NCBI GenBank assembly: GCA_001939145.1
Contig: LSRX01000548.1
Location: 371,878-435,877 of the forward strand
Direction of reading: 5' to 3'
Source of the DNA: Symbiodinium microadriaticum
Lineage: Eukaryota; Sar; Dinophyceae; Suessiales; Symbiodiniaceae
Length of the DNA: 64,000 nt
Position numbers and translations under genes: made by a program. Of this stretch, positions 10,038-18,718 are shown one piece after another (the first letter of the stretch is position 1; each line of letters begins with the position of its first letter). The notes beneath the pieces are model-generated. The model was given only the letters and a program-made list of their open reading frames with translations, was not told where the DNA came from and did no database searches.

Positions 10038-11298
10038 CTCCACTGGCAGTGCCAGTGCTGGAACTGGTACTGGAAGTGGCAGCAGTGGCAGTGGGCGCAG
10101 GAAGGCCGTTCTGGAGACCCCCGAGCCCGCCGCTCGGGAGACAACCGAGGAGACCGCTGAGCCCTCCGCTTCGGCGACAGCCGAGCCATCCGCTAGACGA
10201 ACCCGCAAAGGGCTGCTCCTGGAGGAATATCCGCAGGCGGAGGCGTCCTCGGCTGCGGTGGACAGAGAGGCAGTCCTGCAGGTCAAAAAAAGGCCGCAGG
10301 GGCCCAAGAGGGCCCGGACGGAGGAAGTACCTCAGGAGGTATCCCTGCGACCAGCCTCAGCTGGTGGTGGTCAGAGGAAGACCGAAGACGAAAAAGAGGA
10401 GGCGTCCGTATCTGAGCTCAGGGAGACTGCAGGTCCGCACAGGAGCTCAGGCAGCTCCCGAGAGGAGGCGTCCTCCTCTTGGGAGGCAGGTGGCCCAGCA
10501 CTGAACTACCACGTGCAGGTTGAGGTCCAAGCAAACCGGAATCGGCCGAAGCTAGCGCACCACTGGTTCGGCGAAAGGATTACGGTTGTCAAGGACCTGA
10601 TTCGGGGCCTGCCTTTAAAGCCGGCTGTGACCCTGCACCGTCTCGGCAAGGGTACTAGCCGGGTGGTGTACGAGTGGGGACAGTTTGTGGTAAAGTTCAC
10701 CACAGCGGTGTTCGACCACGGTGACGAGATGCCACTGACGCAGCTGCTGCCAGAAGTTACGGCCTTGGTCATCCATGTGGTTCCGGTGGTTGCCCGCATG
10801 GGGCCTTCACAGGGTGCCGCCAGGCACACGGTCTTTGCCCTAATCCAGCAAAAGGTGATCTTGGCTCAGGGCTGGCTGGACAGGTTGGATGCGGAGACGC
10901 ACCGCCATTGGCACTACTACTTAGCGTGCATAGTTGCGTGGCTGAGCAGCAGGGGCCTAAGCTTGGCTGATGTGACTGTCTCCAATCTGGGGCTGGAGAC
11001 CCAGGAGGGACACCTCCAGTTTTTTGACTTGGCGACCTGGAAGGTCACAGGGGTGGCCAAGTGGAGCTCTGGATCGGGGTTCGAACGGTACCTTCGCGAT
11101 AGGTGCCCTGCAGTACTCGAGACGATTCAGCTCCAAAGGGACCGCGCGCCGGAGCGGATGTTTGAAGTTTTCGTGCAGGAAGCTGGGCCTTTTGTCCAAC
11201 ACCTTGTGCACAAACGGATTGCTAGGATGCACAATGGGCACGTGGTGATGTCAGACAGTGGGATTATCCAGCTCAATGTGGGAGGTGTCCTCCCGTAA
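9985..11298 (+). CDS. Protein-kinase-like (probably degenerate) protein with disordered N-terminus
   Basis: A 437-codon ORF counted from a GTG at 9985; I see no in-frame ATG near the start. Numbering from 9985, residues 15-170 are low-complexity (Gly/Ser, then Glu/Ala/Pro/Arg). Residues 216-240 show a kinase-like glycine loop and lysine (RLGKGTSRVVYEWGQFVVKF). Residues 327-350 have SLADVTVSNLGL and FFDLA, matching in position the catalytic-loop Asp/Asn and the metal-binding DFG, but HRD and DFG are both altered. This suggests a pseudokinase or divergent atypical kinase. At codon 7 (10003) the sequence is ATC, whereas the otherwise identical duplicate at 12145 has ATG, so the ancestral start was probably there (MLSAWLQQQQ). 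The ORF overlaps the CCCH/ART ORF by 53 bp in another frame. Confidence 0.6.
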   Translation: MDLDQRILSAWLQQQQLDSTGSASAGTGTGSGSSGSGRRKAVLETPEPAARETTEETAEPSASATAEPSARRTRKGLLLEEYPQAEASSAAVDREAVLQVKKRPQGPKRARTEEVPQEVSLRPASAGGGQRKTEDEKEEASVSELRETAGPHRSSGSSREEASSSWEAGGPALNYHVQVEVQANRNRPKLAHHWFGERITVVKDLIRGLPLKPAVTLHRLGKGTSRVVYEWGQFVVKFTTAVFDHGDEMPLTQLLPEVTALVIHVVPVVARMGPSQGAARHTVFALIQQKVILAQGWLDRLDAETHRHWHYYLACIVAWLSSRGLSLADVTVSNLGLETQEGHLQFFDLATWKVTGVAKWSSGSGFERYLRDRCPAVLETIQLQRDRAPERMFEVFVQEAGPFVQHLVHKRIARMHNGHVVMSDSGIIQLNVGGVLP

Positions 11299-11419
11299 AC
11301 AATGCCCTTCGGGGCTTGGCCTGAGGCAGCTCCTTAGGAAGCCATGCCAGGTGAGGCACCACGAGTTTCACATGACACACCCGACACACGAAGGTTGCGG
11401 TGAGGTTGAAAACAAGTTG

Positions 11420-11660
11420 GGCAAAGCCGGCCCGGCAAAGCCACCAAAGCTCAAAGCTCCCCCAAACCCTCCACGCCCACAGCCCCAAACGCCCCAAACC
11501 CAAATGGCCCCAAAGCCCCCAAAGCCACCAAAGCCCCCAAAGCCAGGCCAAAGCCCCCAAAGCCCCCAAAGTCCCCAAAACCTAGGCCCTAAATTGACAC
11601 TAAACCCTAATCCTAAGCTTCTCAAAACCCTAAACCCTGAATCCCGAACTCCGAAGCCTT
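11420..11660. repeat. CCAAAGCCCC / CCCTAAACC low-complexity tract
   Basis: Irregular repeats of CCCCAAAG and CCAAAGCC over about 160 bp grade into CCCTAAACCC telomere-like units to 11640. Both strands give Pro- or Gly/Trp-rich translations that are artefacts. Confidence 0.7.
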
Positions 11661-11704
11661 AGCCGGAGGTCCGTGGAGACTTCGCTATTAGTACCTACCA
11701 AAAC

Positions 11705-12141
11705 ACAATTCGCAACCGGTTGCGTATTGTAATTTCCCAAGGAAAACTATACTTTATCAGATTTATCACTAGGGGAATGCTACTATTTCCTAGGAAAAGA
11801 CAATTCGCAACCGGTTGCGTATTGGAATTTCCTAATGAAAACTATTTTATCACTAGGGGAATGCTATTATTTCCTGAGAAAACACAATTCGCAACCGGTT
11901 GCGTATTGTAATTTCCCAAGGAAAGCTACTTTATCACCCGGGGAATGTTATTATTACCTAAGGAAAACTACGTTAGCATTCGGGGAATGGGGAATAGGGG
12001 AACAAGGGAATGGTCTTATTTACGTAGGAAAAGACAATTCGCAACCAGTTGCGTATTGTAGTTTCCCAAGGTAAACTAGGGGTATGCTATTATTTCCTAA
12101 GAAAACACAATTCGCAACCGGTTGCGTATTGTAATTTCCCA
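11705..12141. repeat. Palindromic satellite with CGCAACCGGTTGCG cores
   Basis: Five copies of a unit whose centre is the perfect palindrome CGCAACCGGTTGCG at 11711, 11807, 11890 and 12113, with one CCAGTT variant at 12040. Around each core are CAATT and TATTG arms that almost complete a 24-bp palindrome, then TTTCCCAAGGAAAA and ACTAGGGGAATGCTA spacers. Spacing between cores is 96, 83, 150 and 73 bp, so the units vary by internal deletion and insertion. The array ends exactly where the truncated kinase-gene copy begins. Confidence 0.9.
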
Positions 12142-12309
12142 AGAATGTTGAGTGCGTGGCTACAGCAACAGCAGCTTGACTCCACTGGCAGTGCCAGTGC
12201 TGGAACTGGTACTGGAAGTGGCAGCAGTGGCAGTGGGCGCAGGAAGGCCGTTCTGGAGACCCCCGAGCCCGCCGCTCGGGAGACAACCGAGGAGACCACT
12301 CACTACTAA
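12142..12309 (+). pseudogene. Truncated duplicate of the kinase-like gene's 5' end
   Basis: Bases 12142-12297 match 10000-10155 with a single difference. Here the first codon is ATG (12145-12147), whereas the long gene has ATC at 10003-10005. The copy encodes MLSAWLQQQQLD and the Gly/Ser and Glu/Thr-rich start, then breaks at AGACC and runs straight into the CACTCACTACTAAC core of an AGT/TACTAAC element, stopping at TAA 12307-12309 after 54 codons. The kinase-like domain is absent. It shows where the ancestral start codon probably was. Confidence 0.85.
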
Positions 12310-12442
12310 CTAAAACTAAGCATCGACAGGTCGCAGGACCGGGGTAAATGGTGATTGGACCATGCCCTCAGGTAGCGACCCAAACGGCGCGACATAGTAG
12401 TACTAGTAGTACGAGTGGTACCAGGAGCCTTAAACATTAAAC
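12297..12442 (+). repeat. AGT/TACTAAC element, copy 5 (truncated left end)
   Basis: Begins directly at CACTCACTACTAAC with no (AGT)n or TACTACTACC before it. It carries the ATGGTGATTGG core at 12348 and a diverged TAGTACGAGTGG tail, then CCTTAAACATTAAACC leading into the duplication block. Confidence 0.85.
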
Positions 12443-13090
12443 CTTAACACCTCTAAAACCTAAGACCCCTAAAGCCTAAAACCTAAATCCGGAGACTGCC
12501 GTGCCCTCCGCTCCTGAGACTTGAGACCGCCGAGCCTTCAACCCTTAGACCTTTGAAGGCTGGCGTGGACGAAAGCTGGTTCTCCCGCTCGGGGGGCCAG
12601 GGATCGTCACTGCTAGCAATGCGAGAACTTCTAGTATGTGGGATCACCAGGCACCATTCCATTGGCAAGCTTTCGGGTGCGCAGCATCACGCAGCCCCTA
12701 AAATCTAAACCCTAAACTAAACCCCGTCCCTAAACAGTAAAGCTGGTGGCTAAGTTGCAAACCCCCAAGTTCTATAGTCGCATACACCCAAATCGCCCGA
12801 ATCCTCGACAGTCCACGACCTGGACCACAAAGAATCGGTTGAAGACCATCAACCCGTAACCCTTAACCCTAAACCCTAAACCGTGTGCCAGAGGATCTTC
12901 AACCTTGTGGGTGCCGCCCACACCACGAGGGTGACGAGTTCCACAGCTGTTGGTGCCTCTGTCCGAGCGGTCATGCCTCCTTCCCGAAAGAGGACAGGCT
13001 GTGGATGATTAGCAGCAGCCAGAGTGATCAGATAAGGTTTCCCAGTTTAAGCCCGAAGGACTTTGGATGACCATATGGACCTGTCCGTGG
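12443..13090 (+). repeat. Mosaic duplication block, copy B (partner 3126-3547)
   Basis: Same order as copy A, but with about 226 additional bases (12548-12779) containing CTAAACCCTAAAC telomere-like sequence. The right part, from GCATACACCC (about 12780) to CTGTCCGTGG (13090), is nearly identical to 3238-3547. In this copy no basic-protein exon follows. Confidence 0.8.
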
Positions 13091-13478
13091 AGCCCGTTTG
13101 CAGTGACATCAAAAAGAAGTGCTTTGTAAAAATCCACGTCACCCGCTTGCTTCCATGAGATGCAGAAGACCCTTAATTTGGCTGCCGCAATCGCAAGGTC
13201 TCGGCTCGCTAGCCAGACGAAACTGCCCTCAAAGTTGCAAATTCAAGCTTCTAGGTGAATGAACGCGACATTTCTTGTGGCCTTTGTTATTCATGCAACA
13301 CAATACATGTCGGAGTGGCCACCCTACCTTCGCCTTAGTTCTGCAGAAGTAACAAATGGCCCCTGGCCCTAGCCCCTAGCCCCTAGCCCAATATACCTAT
13401 ATAGCCTTAGCACTTCCCTTGTCCTTTTCTTGGTGTTACACCGAGTTATAGGGCAGGGATTTGTAGTGAGCCAGAGCC
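13091..13478. other. No gene recognised; CCCTAG short repeat
   Basis: Ordinary sequence with a small CCCCTAGCCCCTAG-type repeat at 13365-13390 just upstream of the next ORF. It may be its 5' flank. Confidence 0.4.
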
Positions 13479-14021
13479 ATGCTCTTCGGGACAATCGAGC
13501 GAAAGAAGTGTTTTTTCATGGGGTCGCTGTCTCCAATCTGCATGAAAACAGCTGCCCAGCTCTTGAAAGATTGGGAGCTTGCGGAGGACCACAACTGGAC
13601 CAAAGCATATGGGGTGCCCTGGGAAATCATGGTTCGTTACTTGCGGTACTGGTCACTCGTTTCTTACACAGGCAGCCTCAGGCTTGTCCGAGAGCATGAC
13701 GGACCTTATCCGAAGTGTTTCAAGGTGACATGTGAAACTGAAGATCCTAAATGGATCTGTGACATCGTGTATGTTTTGGACGACGAGAAGGAAGACGACC
13801 GGATCTTCATTGTGCAAATGCGGAACCTTTCCTTGCTGGCCATCCGTCTCTTTGGTGATGACGAGAAGCTCGTCGCGGAAGCATTGCCCTTCGACGAATC
13901 GGTTCCTGATGATTCGGTTCCAACGGTGGCAAAGCCTGCAAGAGCAAGCGGCCGTGGCTTCGTTGATCGTGGCTTTGGCGATGACACTCAGGGCGAAAGG
14001 GCAAGCAGGCGTGCTAGATGA
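13479..14021 (+). CDS. Unrecognised 180-residue protein
   Basis: ATG-initiated, intronless ORF ending TAG. The N-terminal half is aromatic-rich (WELAEDHNW, VPWEIMVRYLRYW). The middle alternates beta-like strands with an acidic turn (VLDDEKEDDRIFIVQMRNL). The tail is acidic, then Arg-rich (GRGFVDRGFGDD, ERASRRAR). No domain is recognised. Bases 13950-13968 near the end are shared with 3546-3564, beside the right edge of duplication block A, so the 3' end may itself be mosaic. The long duplicated segment starts about 70 bp after the stop, preceded by TGCGCTTTCAG, which could be a splice acceptor. Confidence 0.5.
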   Translation: MLFGTIERKKCFFMGSLSPICMKTAAQLLKDWELAEDHNWTKAYGVPWEIMVRYLRYWSLVSYTGSLRLVREHDGPYPKCFKVTCETEDPKWICDIVYVLDDEKEDDRIFIVQMRNLSLLAIRLFGDDEKLVAEALPFDESVPDDSVPTVAKPARASGRGFVDRGFGDDTQGERASRRAR

Positions 14022-14089
14022 TTCCTTTGGCACTGGCTGGATCCGGCTGATGGGTCATGGGTTGATCGCAAGTCGCAATTGATTGCGCT

Positions 14090-14585
14090 TTCAGACTGCA
14101 AGGGAACCATTGTGGCTGTGGCTACTGCACAAGAAGCATCTAAAGTCTACAGTCTAGTAAATAACTAGATAACATCATTCCAAGTTTACTTTTAACAGCC
14201 TTCGCAGACTGCTGCTACAGCCGCAGACCGACTGAATGATCCCAGCCAGGGCAGCCAGGGCCAGGGCCAGGGCTACGAAAAAATGCTGATCACTCGCAAC
14301 ATTTCTACCAAAGGTTGTTTCCGTTGCGCGATGCTGGCAGGAGCTGCTGGTTCCCGTTACCCCGTTCGTCCTTAAACTGGTTCCCATTACTTCCCACACC
14401 CGAACTCGAAAGGCAGAGTATGAAGCTCAGTGGGTGCCGCCCGTGTCCTGCTCAGGCTGACTCCAGGCATTCACCATGACTGTGCGCTGTGACTGTGACA
14501 CTGATGCGGTAACTAGTTATCAGCCACATCTGTAAGGTTTTAGTTTATGGCAGCGGCTTCGATGGCGTGTAAAGTGGGGCCTACA
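14090..14585 (+). repeat. Long direct duplication, copy B (partner 1-475)
   Basis: Matches 1-475 with a constant offset of 14089 before and 14110 after a 21-bp CCAGGG insertion. It ends inside an apparent ORF start (ATG at 14547), so that ATG belongs to repeated sequence. Confidence 0.85.
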
Positions 14586-14639
14586 GGTTCATGTCGTGGC
14601 TGTGTTGACTGTAGCGTCCAACGTCCAGAGCTTGTAGTC

Positions 14640-15119
14640 ATGGGTGGCGCATCGAGAGAAGAAGAAGAAGCAGATCTGGCCGAGCTTTTGGTCGGTGAAG
14701 AATTGACGTGCGAGATATGCAGCGTCAAGTTTACGATTACGGCCGATGATAGCAAAAAGTACAGACTGCAGGACCACTGCTTAAGTTGCAGTAGCAAAGC
14801 CCGCAACGTGACCTACAAGCAGCCGGACCCAGCGGTCAAGGCGTGGTTTAAGGGGCTTCGAAAGGTCGATTTGCCCCAGTACAGGCAAATTCTTGAAGAG
14901 TGCGACAGAACAAAAGGAAAAGACAGTGCTGGCAGTGCCAGACGTGGACTCGGACAACCTTCCACCACTGCGAAATTCAACCTTGCTTCTTACAAGGAGC
15001 GTCACGAGCAGACTAGAGGACAGAAGCAAAAGTACGGCATGGAGCTGCTCTCCTTTCCATGGTACAAGGCGGGTGTTTCGGGGTTTTGGGTACCTGACTT
15101 GTTTGGTGACAGAGTTTGA
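14640..15119 (+). CDS. Zinc-ribbon exon (first recognisable exon of a large spliced gene)
   Basis: The frame is open from 14547, but that ATG lies in duplicated sequence. The ATG at 14640 starts gene-specific sequence with an acidic stretch (SREEEEADL). It is followed by CEIC, 19 residues, then CLSC: a CxxC-x19-CxxC zinc ribbon with a conserved-looking KKYRLQDHC before the second pair. Downstream are WFKGLRKVDLPQYRQILEEC and a Lys-rich helix. The 3' end of the exon is uncertain: a GT-type donor may lie before the stop at 15117-15119. Similar zinc ribbons followed by helical segments occur in multicopy dinoflagellate proteins of unknown function, from general memory. I infer that the open segments at 15542, 15918, 16913 and onward to 22774 belong to the same gene. 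Confidence 0.55.
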   Translation: MGGASREEEEADLAELLVGEELTCEICSVKFTITADDSKKYRLQDHCLSCSSKARNVTYKQPDPAVKAWFKGLRKVDLPQYRQILEECDRTKGKDSAGSARRGLGQPSTTAKFNLASYKERHEQTRGQKQKYGMELLSFPWYKAGVSGFWVPDLFGDRV

Positions 15120-15541
15120 GTTTGGATAGTTTAAAGTTTAAAAGTTTACAACTGTGGGACGGGAGTGGTCGGTCCTTAGTGGATAGTGTCGATAGTTTTT
15201 CAGTGTTTTGCAATTTTGCTTCAAGGCCTTTAGTTTCTATAGGGTTTTAGGGCTACGCTGGGACCCTCTGGGGACATTTGGGGGCTGGGTGACTGGGGAT
15301 CGGATGGACTGGCCATGGGACTGGGGACTCTGGGGACCCCAGGCCCCAGACTGGGACCGGTGAGATACAGTGAGACCGGTGAGATTCTGATTTTGTCAGC
15401 CAAGTTAGCCCCAAGCCAAGCCCCAGCCCCAAACCCCAACTCCAAGCCCCAAGCCAGTCTCACTCGATGACTCGATTCACTCGCTTATCAATTCACTCAA
15501 TGACTCAATCACTCAAGCCCCAAAATCCACGAGTGCGGCAG
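15120..15541. other. Probable intron
   Basis: GGGGAC-rich and CCCCAA-rich low-complexity sequence lies between two exon-like segments, then ACTCA repeats, ending in GAGTGCGGCAG, a plausible acceptor. Confidence 0.4.
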
Positions 15542-15754
15542 GAATGGTTCATGTATGGTGTTCCTGAAGAAGAACGCCTCACCGCACAGCAGGTGCTGAC
15601 AGCATGGGAGCGCCAGTTGGCTGAATTGGTTTTGAGTGAGAATAAGACTGACGACGGACGATTATTTATCTGCCGCTCGGTTCCGTTCCAAGATGAGCAA
15701 CAGTACTGGGTTACTCCTGGATTACAACCGGTGCTCGTTTCCGTGCCAACATGA
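15542..15754 (+). CDS. Exon-like segment of the zinc-ribbon gene
   Basis: Opens after GAGTGCGGCAG and encodes about 70 residues beginning EWFMYGVPEEERLTAQQVL, with a Trp-Glu-Arg helix and a basic/aromatic tail, to a stop at 15752-15754. The composition is clearly protein-like. Just downstream, at 15755-15870, part of its 3' end (ATGAGCAACA, TACTGGGTTACTCC, TTCCGTTCCAA) is repeated twice in decayed form, so the intron contains duplicated exon sequence. Confidence 0.5.
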   Translation, partial: EWFMYGVPEEERLTAQQVLTAWERQLAELVLSENKTDDGRLFICRSVPFQDEQQYWVTPGLQPVLVSVPT

Positions 15755-15917
15755 GCAATGAGCAACACTACTGGGTTACTCCTGTGCTCGTTTCAAATTT
15801 GCTCCTTTGCGATCCAAGATGAACAGACTACTAGGCTCGGCCACTCGGTTTCCGTTCCAACATGAGCAACAGCCTCCTCCCATATTTTGGGAGACTAAGG
15901 AGACCGGGCCAATCCGG

Positions 15918-16159
15918 ACTTGAAGGACAGCGAATGGGTGGAATGCAAGAAGACGGGTGAGTTCAAAAAGAGAGATTGTGTTTGGGTCAGAAAGAGCGGT
16001 CTGAAAAGAACGAACTTCGAGGTCCAGGCCGAGTCCCGAGTGGGTGAGAAGAGCTGGAGCGCAAAGGACCCCTCGGCGCAGAATTTGCAAGCCATCGCTG
16101 ACAGGGTGAAGGGCTTTGTGCTCCGGTGTATTTCAGCGAATTCTGCAAGTCAGCAATGA
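15918..16159 (+). CDS. Exon-like segment of the zinc-ribbon gene
   Basis: Open segment encoding KDSEWVECKKTGEFKKRDC, then a basic WVRKSGLKRTNFEV stretch and a polar helix to a stop at 16157-16159. The true exon probably ends near CTCCG|GTGTAT at about 16127, before the stop. The W-V/E-C-K pattern is regular, but I do not recognise a domain. The last 47 bases lie in the 93-bp direct repeat that brackets the AGT insertion. Confidence 0.5.
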
Positions 16160-16205
16160 ACCTGAACCTTAACCAACCCTGTAGTCCAAGCATTGGTCCC
16201 AATGC
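16113..16205 (+). repeat. 93-bp direct repeat, left copy (right copy 16691-16783)
   Basis: Every base matches 16691-16783, an offset of 578. It covers the 3' end of the preceding exon-like segment and the start of the putative intron, from GCTTTGTGCTCCGGTG to CATTGGTCCCAATGC. The right copy continues into unique sequence, which presumably was the original context. Confidence 0.95.
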
Positions 16206-16690
<485 letters not shown>

Positions 16691-16783
16691 GCTTTGTGCT
16701 CCGGTGTATTTCAGCGAATTCTGCAAGTCAGCAATGAACCTGAACCTTAACCAACCCTGTAGTCCAAGCATTGGTCCCAATGC
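16691..16783 (+). repeat. 93-bp direct repeat, right copy
   Basis: Identical to 16113-16205. Together the two copies bracket the 485-bp insertion like an unusually long target duplication. Confidence 0.95.
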
Positions 16784-16912
16784 CCGAGAATCCCCAAGCG
16801 CTTCTGACTTCTGCCTCCTTGAATGCCTCGTAGCTTATAGCGCCTTTGATGTTTCGTGGATGGCCCAGCTATCCTTTCGTCAATTCCATGGTAACTTGTT
16901 GCTAGGTTGCTA

Positions 16913-17809
16913 ATGAGTCAGGTCAAATTTTCGACCGATGATGACATCTTCCGGTCTCCAGGTGTCTTGCAATTCAGTGACCTTTCAGGCGACTCTTTCA
17001 TCAGCCCCGGATCTTCGGGAACACTGAGCAACAAGCAACGGCGCAACAAGGGAAAGGGTAATGCCAACAAAGTGGCCAAGCTCTTGGACGTGCAGCTGAC
17101 AACAGTGCAGTACATGGCCAAGCTCACTACAAGTTTCACTTTTTGCAAGGCCGCCTTGACACAAGCTGTTGAGAAAAGCGAGCAATTCTTCAACGCTCAT
17201 GAGGAGCTGACGAAGACATTCCGGGACTTGCTTGACAAGGGCATTTCGGAGGACCGCGTCATGGATCGGAGTTTGGGCTTGCGAGAGCAAGCAGGCGTCA
17301 TCAAAGCCTTTTTCACTCTTGACAGACGCACGGAGGCTTGCAGGCTGGCGTTGCATGGTGCAGACCTGAAGCCGGTGCCCTCGGCGAAGGCTTCGGAGAG
17401 TGAGATGGATGCGTCGAAGTCGAAGGAGTCGGAGCCGAAAGACTCCACAGGCGGCTCAGACCCAGGCCACACCACGGATGGTGATCTCGCCGGTGGGAAG
17501 AAGTCCGAGGCCGAGGAAATTCAAAACGAAATCCAAGTGGCCCAGGAAAAGTTTGAGAAGCTGATCAAGTCCGACAAGTCCATGGCGACCTACGCATCCA
17601 AGGCCGTGGTTGTCGGATACTTCCTTCTCGATGATCTTTTCGATTCCTGCACCACGAAAGATGAGTTCAAGGATCGGCTGAAGTTGATACAGGATCGGGC
17701 CAAGGACACGAAGACGTTGGCCGGTGCTTTGAGGAAGTGTGTTGCGGAACTCGGTGGTATGATCAAGGCGCGGTGCAGTGGCAGTGGGAGTGACCCTACC
17801 TACTACTAG
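16913..17809 (+). CDS. Large helical exon of the zinc-ribbon gene
   Basis: An ATG at 16913 opens 298 codons. Residues 1-40 are polar (SDLSGDSFISPGSSGTLS), then comes a basic patch (NKQRRNKGKGNANKVAK). Long amphipathic helices follow to about residue 155, then a Ser/Glu/Lys-rich linker (SESEMDASKSKESEPKDS), then a second helical block to about 285. The last codons (SDPTYY) are formed by TAC-rich repeat sequence at 17795-17809, so the annotated C-terminus probably overruns a splice donor. No known domain is recognised. The ATG may be internal if AG at 16919 is an acceptor. The position after the zinc ribbon on the same strand supports one gene. Confidence 0.6.
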   Translation: MSQVKFSTDDDIFRSPGVLQFSDLSGDSFISPGSSGTLSNKQRRNKGKGNANKVAKLLDVQLTTVQYMAKLTTSFTFCKAALTQAVEKSEQFFNAHEELTKTFRDLLDKGISEDRVMDRSLGLREQAGVIKAFFTLDRRTEACRLALHGADLKPVPSAKASESEMDASKSKESEPKDSTGGSDPGHTTDGDLAGGKKSEAEEIQNEIQVAQEKFEKLIKSDKSMATYASKAVVVGYFLLDDLFDSCTTKDEFKDRLKLIQDRAKDTKTLAGALRKCVAELGGMIKARCSGSGSDPTYY

Positions 17810-18344
17810 CCTACTACCTACCAGGTACTTTTAACAGCTACCATTTCGAAATTCTACTAGGTCGGTCCAGGTCACGAAGGAGGGCCAATGAGGAAGAGTA
17901 GGCTTGGGAAGGGGGCCCGGCCCCGAGCCCCGAACTTGCAGAAATAAAGGGCTGTGAAATACTTCAAACCGTGGCTAAACCCTAAACTAAACCCTAGAGG
18001 CCCTAAGCCCTATTAGCCCTGCAGCCCTATGGCCCTATAAACCCTAAGCCCTGGGCCCTAAACCAAAGAGGGTTTTAGTGCTTCCCTCTGCAGGAATTAG
18101 AGTTCGCTAAGCTATGCCTTCTTTATCGGCCGAAGGGTCCCGAACACAGGAACTTGAACTGAGCCCACCACAAGCCCGAAACTTTGCCTAAACAATTCAA
18201 GATAATTCAAGTCACTAAACCCTAAACCCTAAAACCTAAACCCTAGGCCCTAAACTCCTAAACCCCTTCCTAAACCGCCAAACCCTAAACCCCAGCCCAA
18301 ACCCCGGACCACGGCCGCTTCCATTTCCAAATGCTTCCCTTGTC
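17810..18344. other. Probable intron with CCCTAAA telomere-like tracts
   Basis: Contains CTACTACC, then degenerate CCCTAAACTAAACCCTA tracts at 17975-18060 and 18215-18300, and ends in GCTTCCCTTGTCAG, a good acceptor. Confidence 0.5.
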
Positions 18345-18718
18345 AGGCTGTGAACAAGGCCCATCAAACCTTGCAGAACCAGCTCCAAGAGGACAACAAG
18401 CGCATGGGAACTTTGCGCTTCAGCTGGAATTTGGAAGTCAACCTGAACTGTAATAGTAATTGTTACCATCCCCATCAAAGCATCCCGCACCACAACGACC
18501 AGTTTAGGATTGGCCGGATGAACTTTCAGAAGATCATCCAAGAGAGCGACCCCGATGCTTTGAAACACTTCAAGCACATCATGAAGGCCAGGCCCATCCG
18601 AGTCGTCAAGGATGCGACTATTCCCGGAGGTGACCAAGAAGATGGTTTGGGAGAGCTTGTCGCAGACCTGCCGATGATTGTCACTTGGTCCGAGTCTTTT
18701 CTTTTCAGACCGCCATGA
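18345..18718 (+). CDS. Exon-like segment of the zinc-ribbon gene
   Basis: Follows a polypyrimidine-CAG acceptor and opens with AVNKAHQTLQNQLQEDNK. It contains TLRFSWNLEVNLNCN, an MNFQKIIQESDPDALKHF helix and VVKDATIPGGDQEDGLGEL. The frame stops at TGA 18716-18718, right after TTTTCTTTTCAG, so an exon boundary near 18708 could remove the stop. The exon probably ends before that tract. Confidence 0.45.

Noticed and set aside
11080..11100. tRNA B-box-like GGTTCGAAC
   Set aside because: It lies inside the kinase-like coding region and no A box or cloverleaf is present.
14547..14640. ATG at 14547 as the start of the zinc-ribbon protein
   Set aside because: The ATG and first codons belong to the long duplicated segment also present at 437, so they are not specific to this gene.
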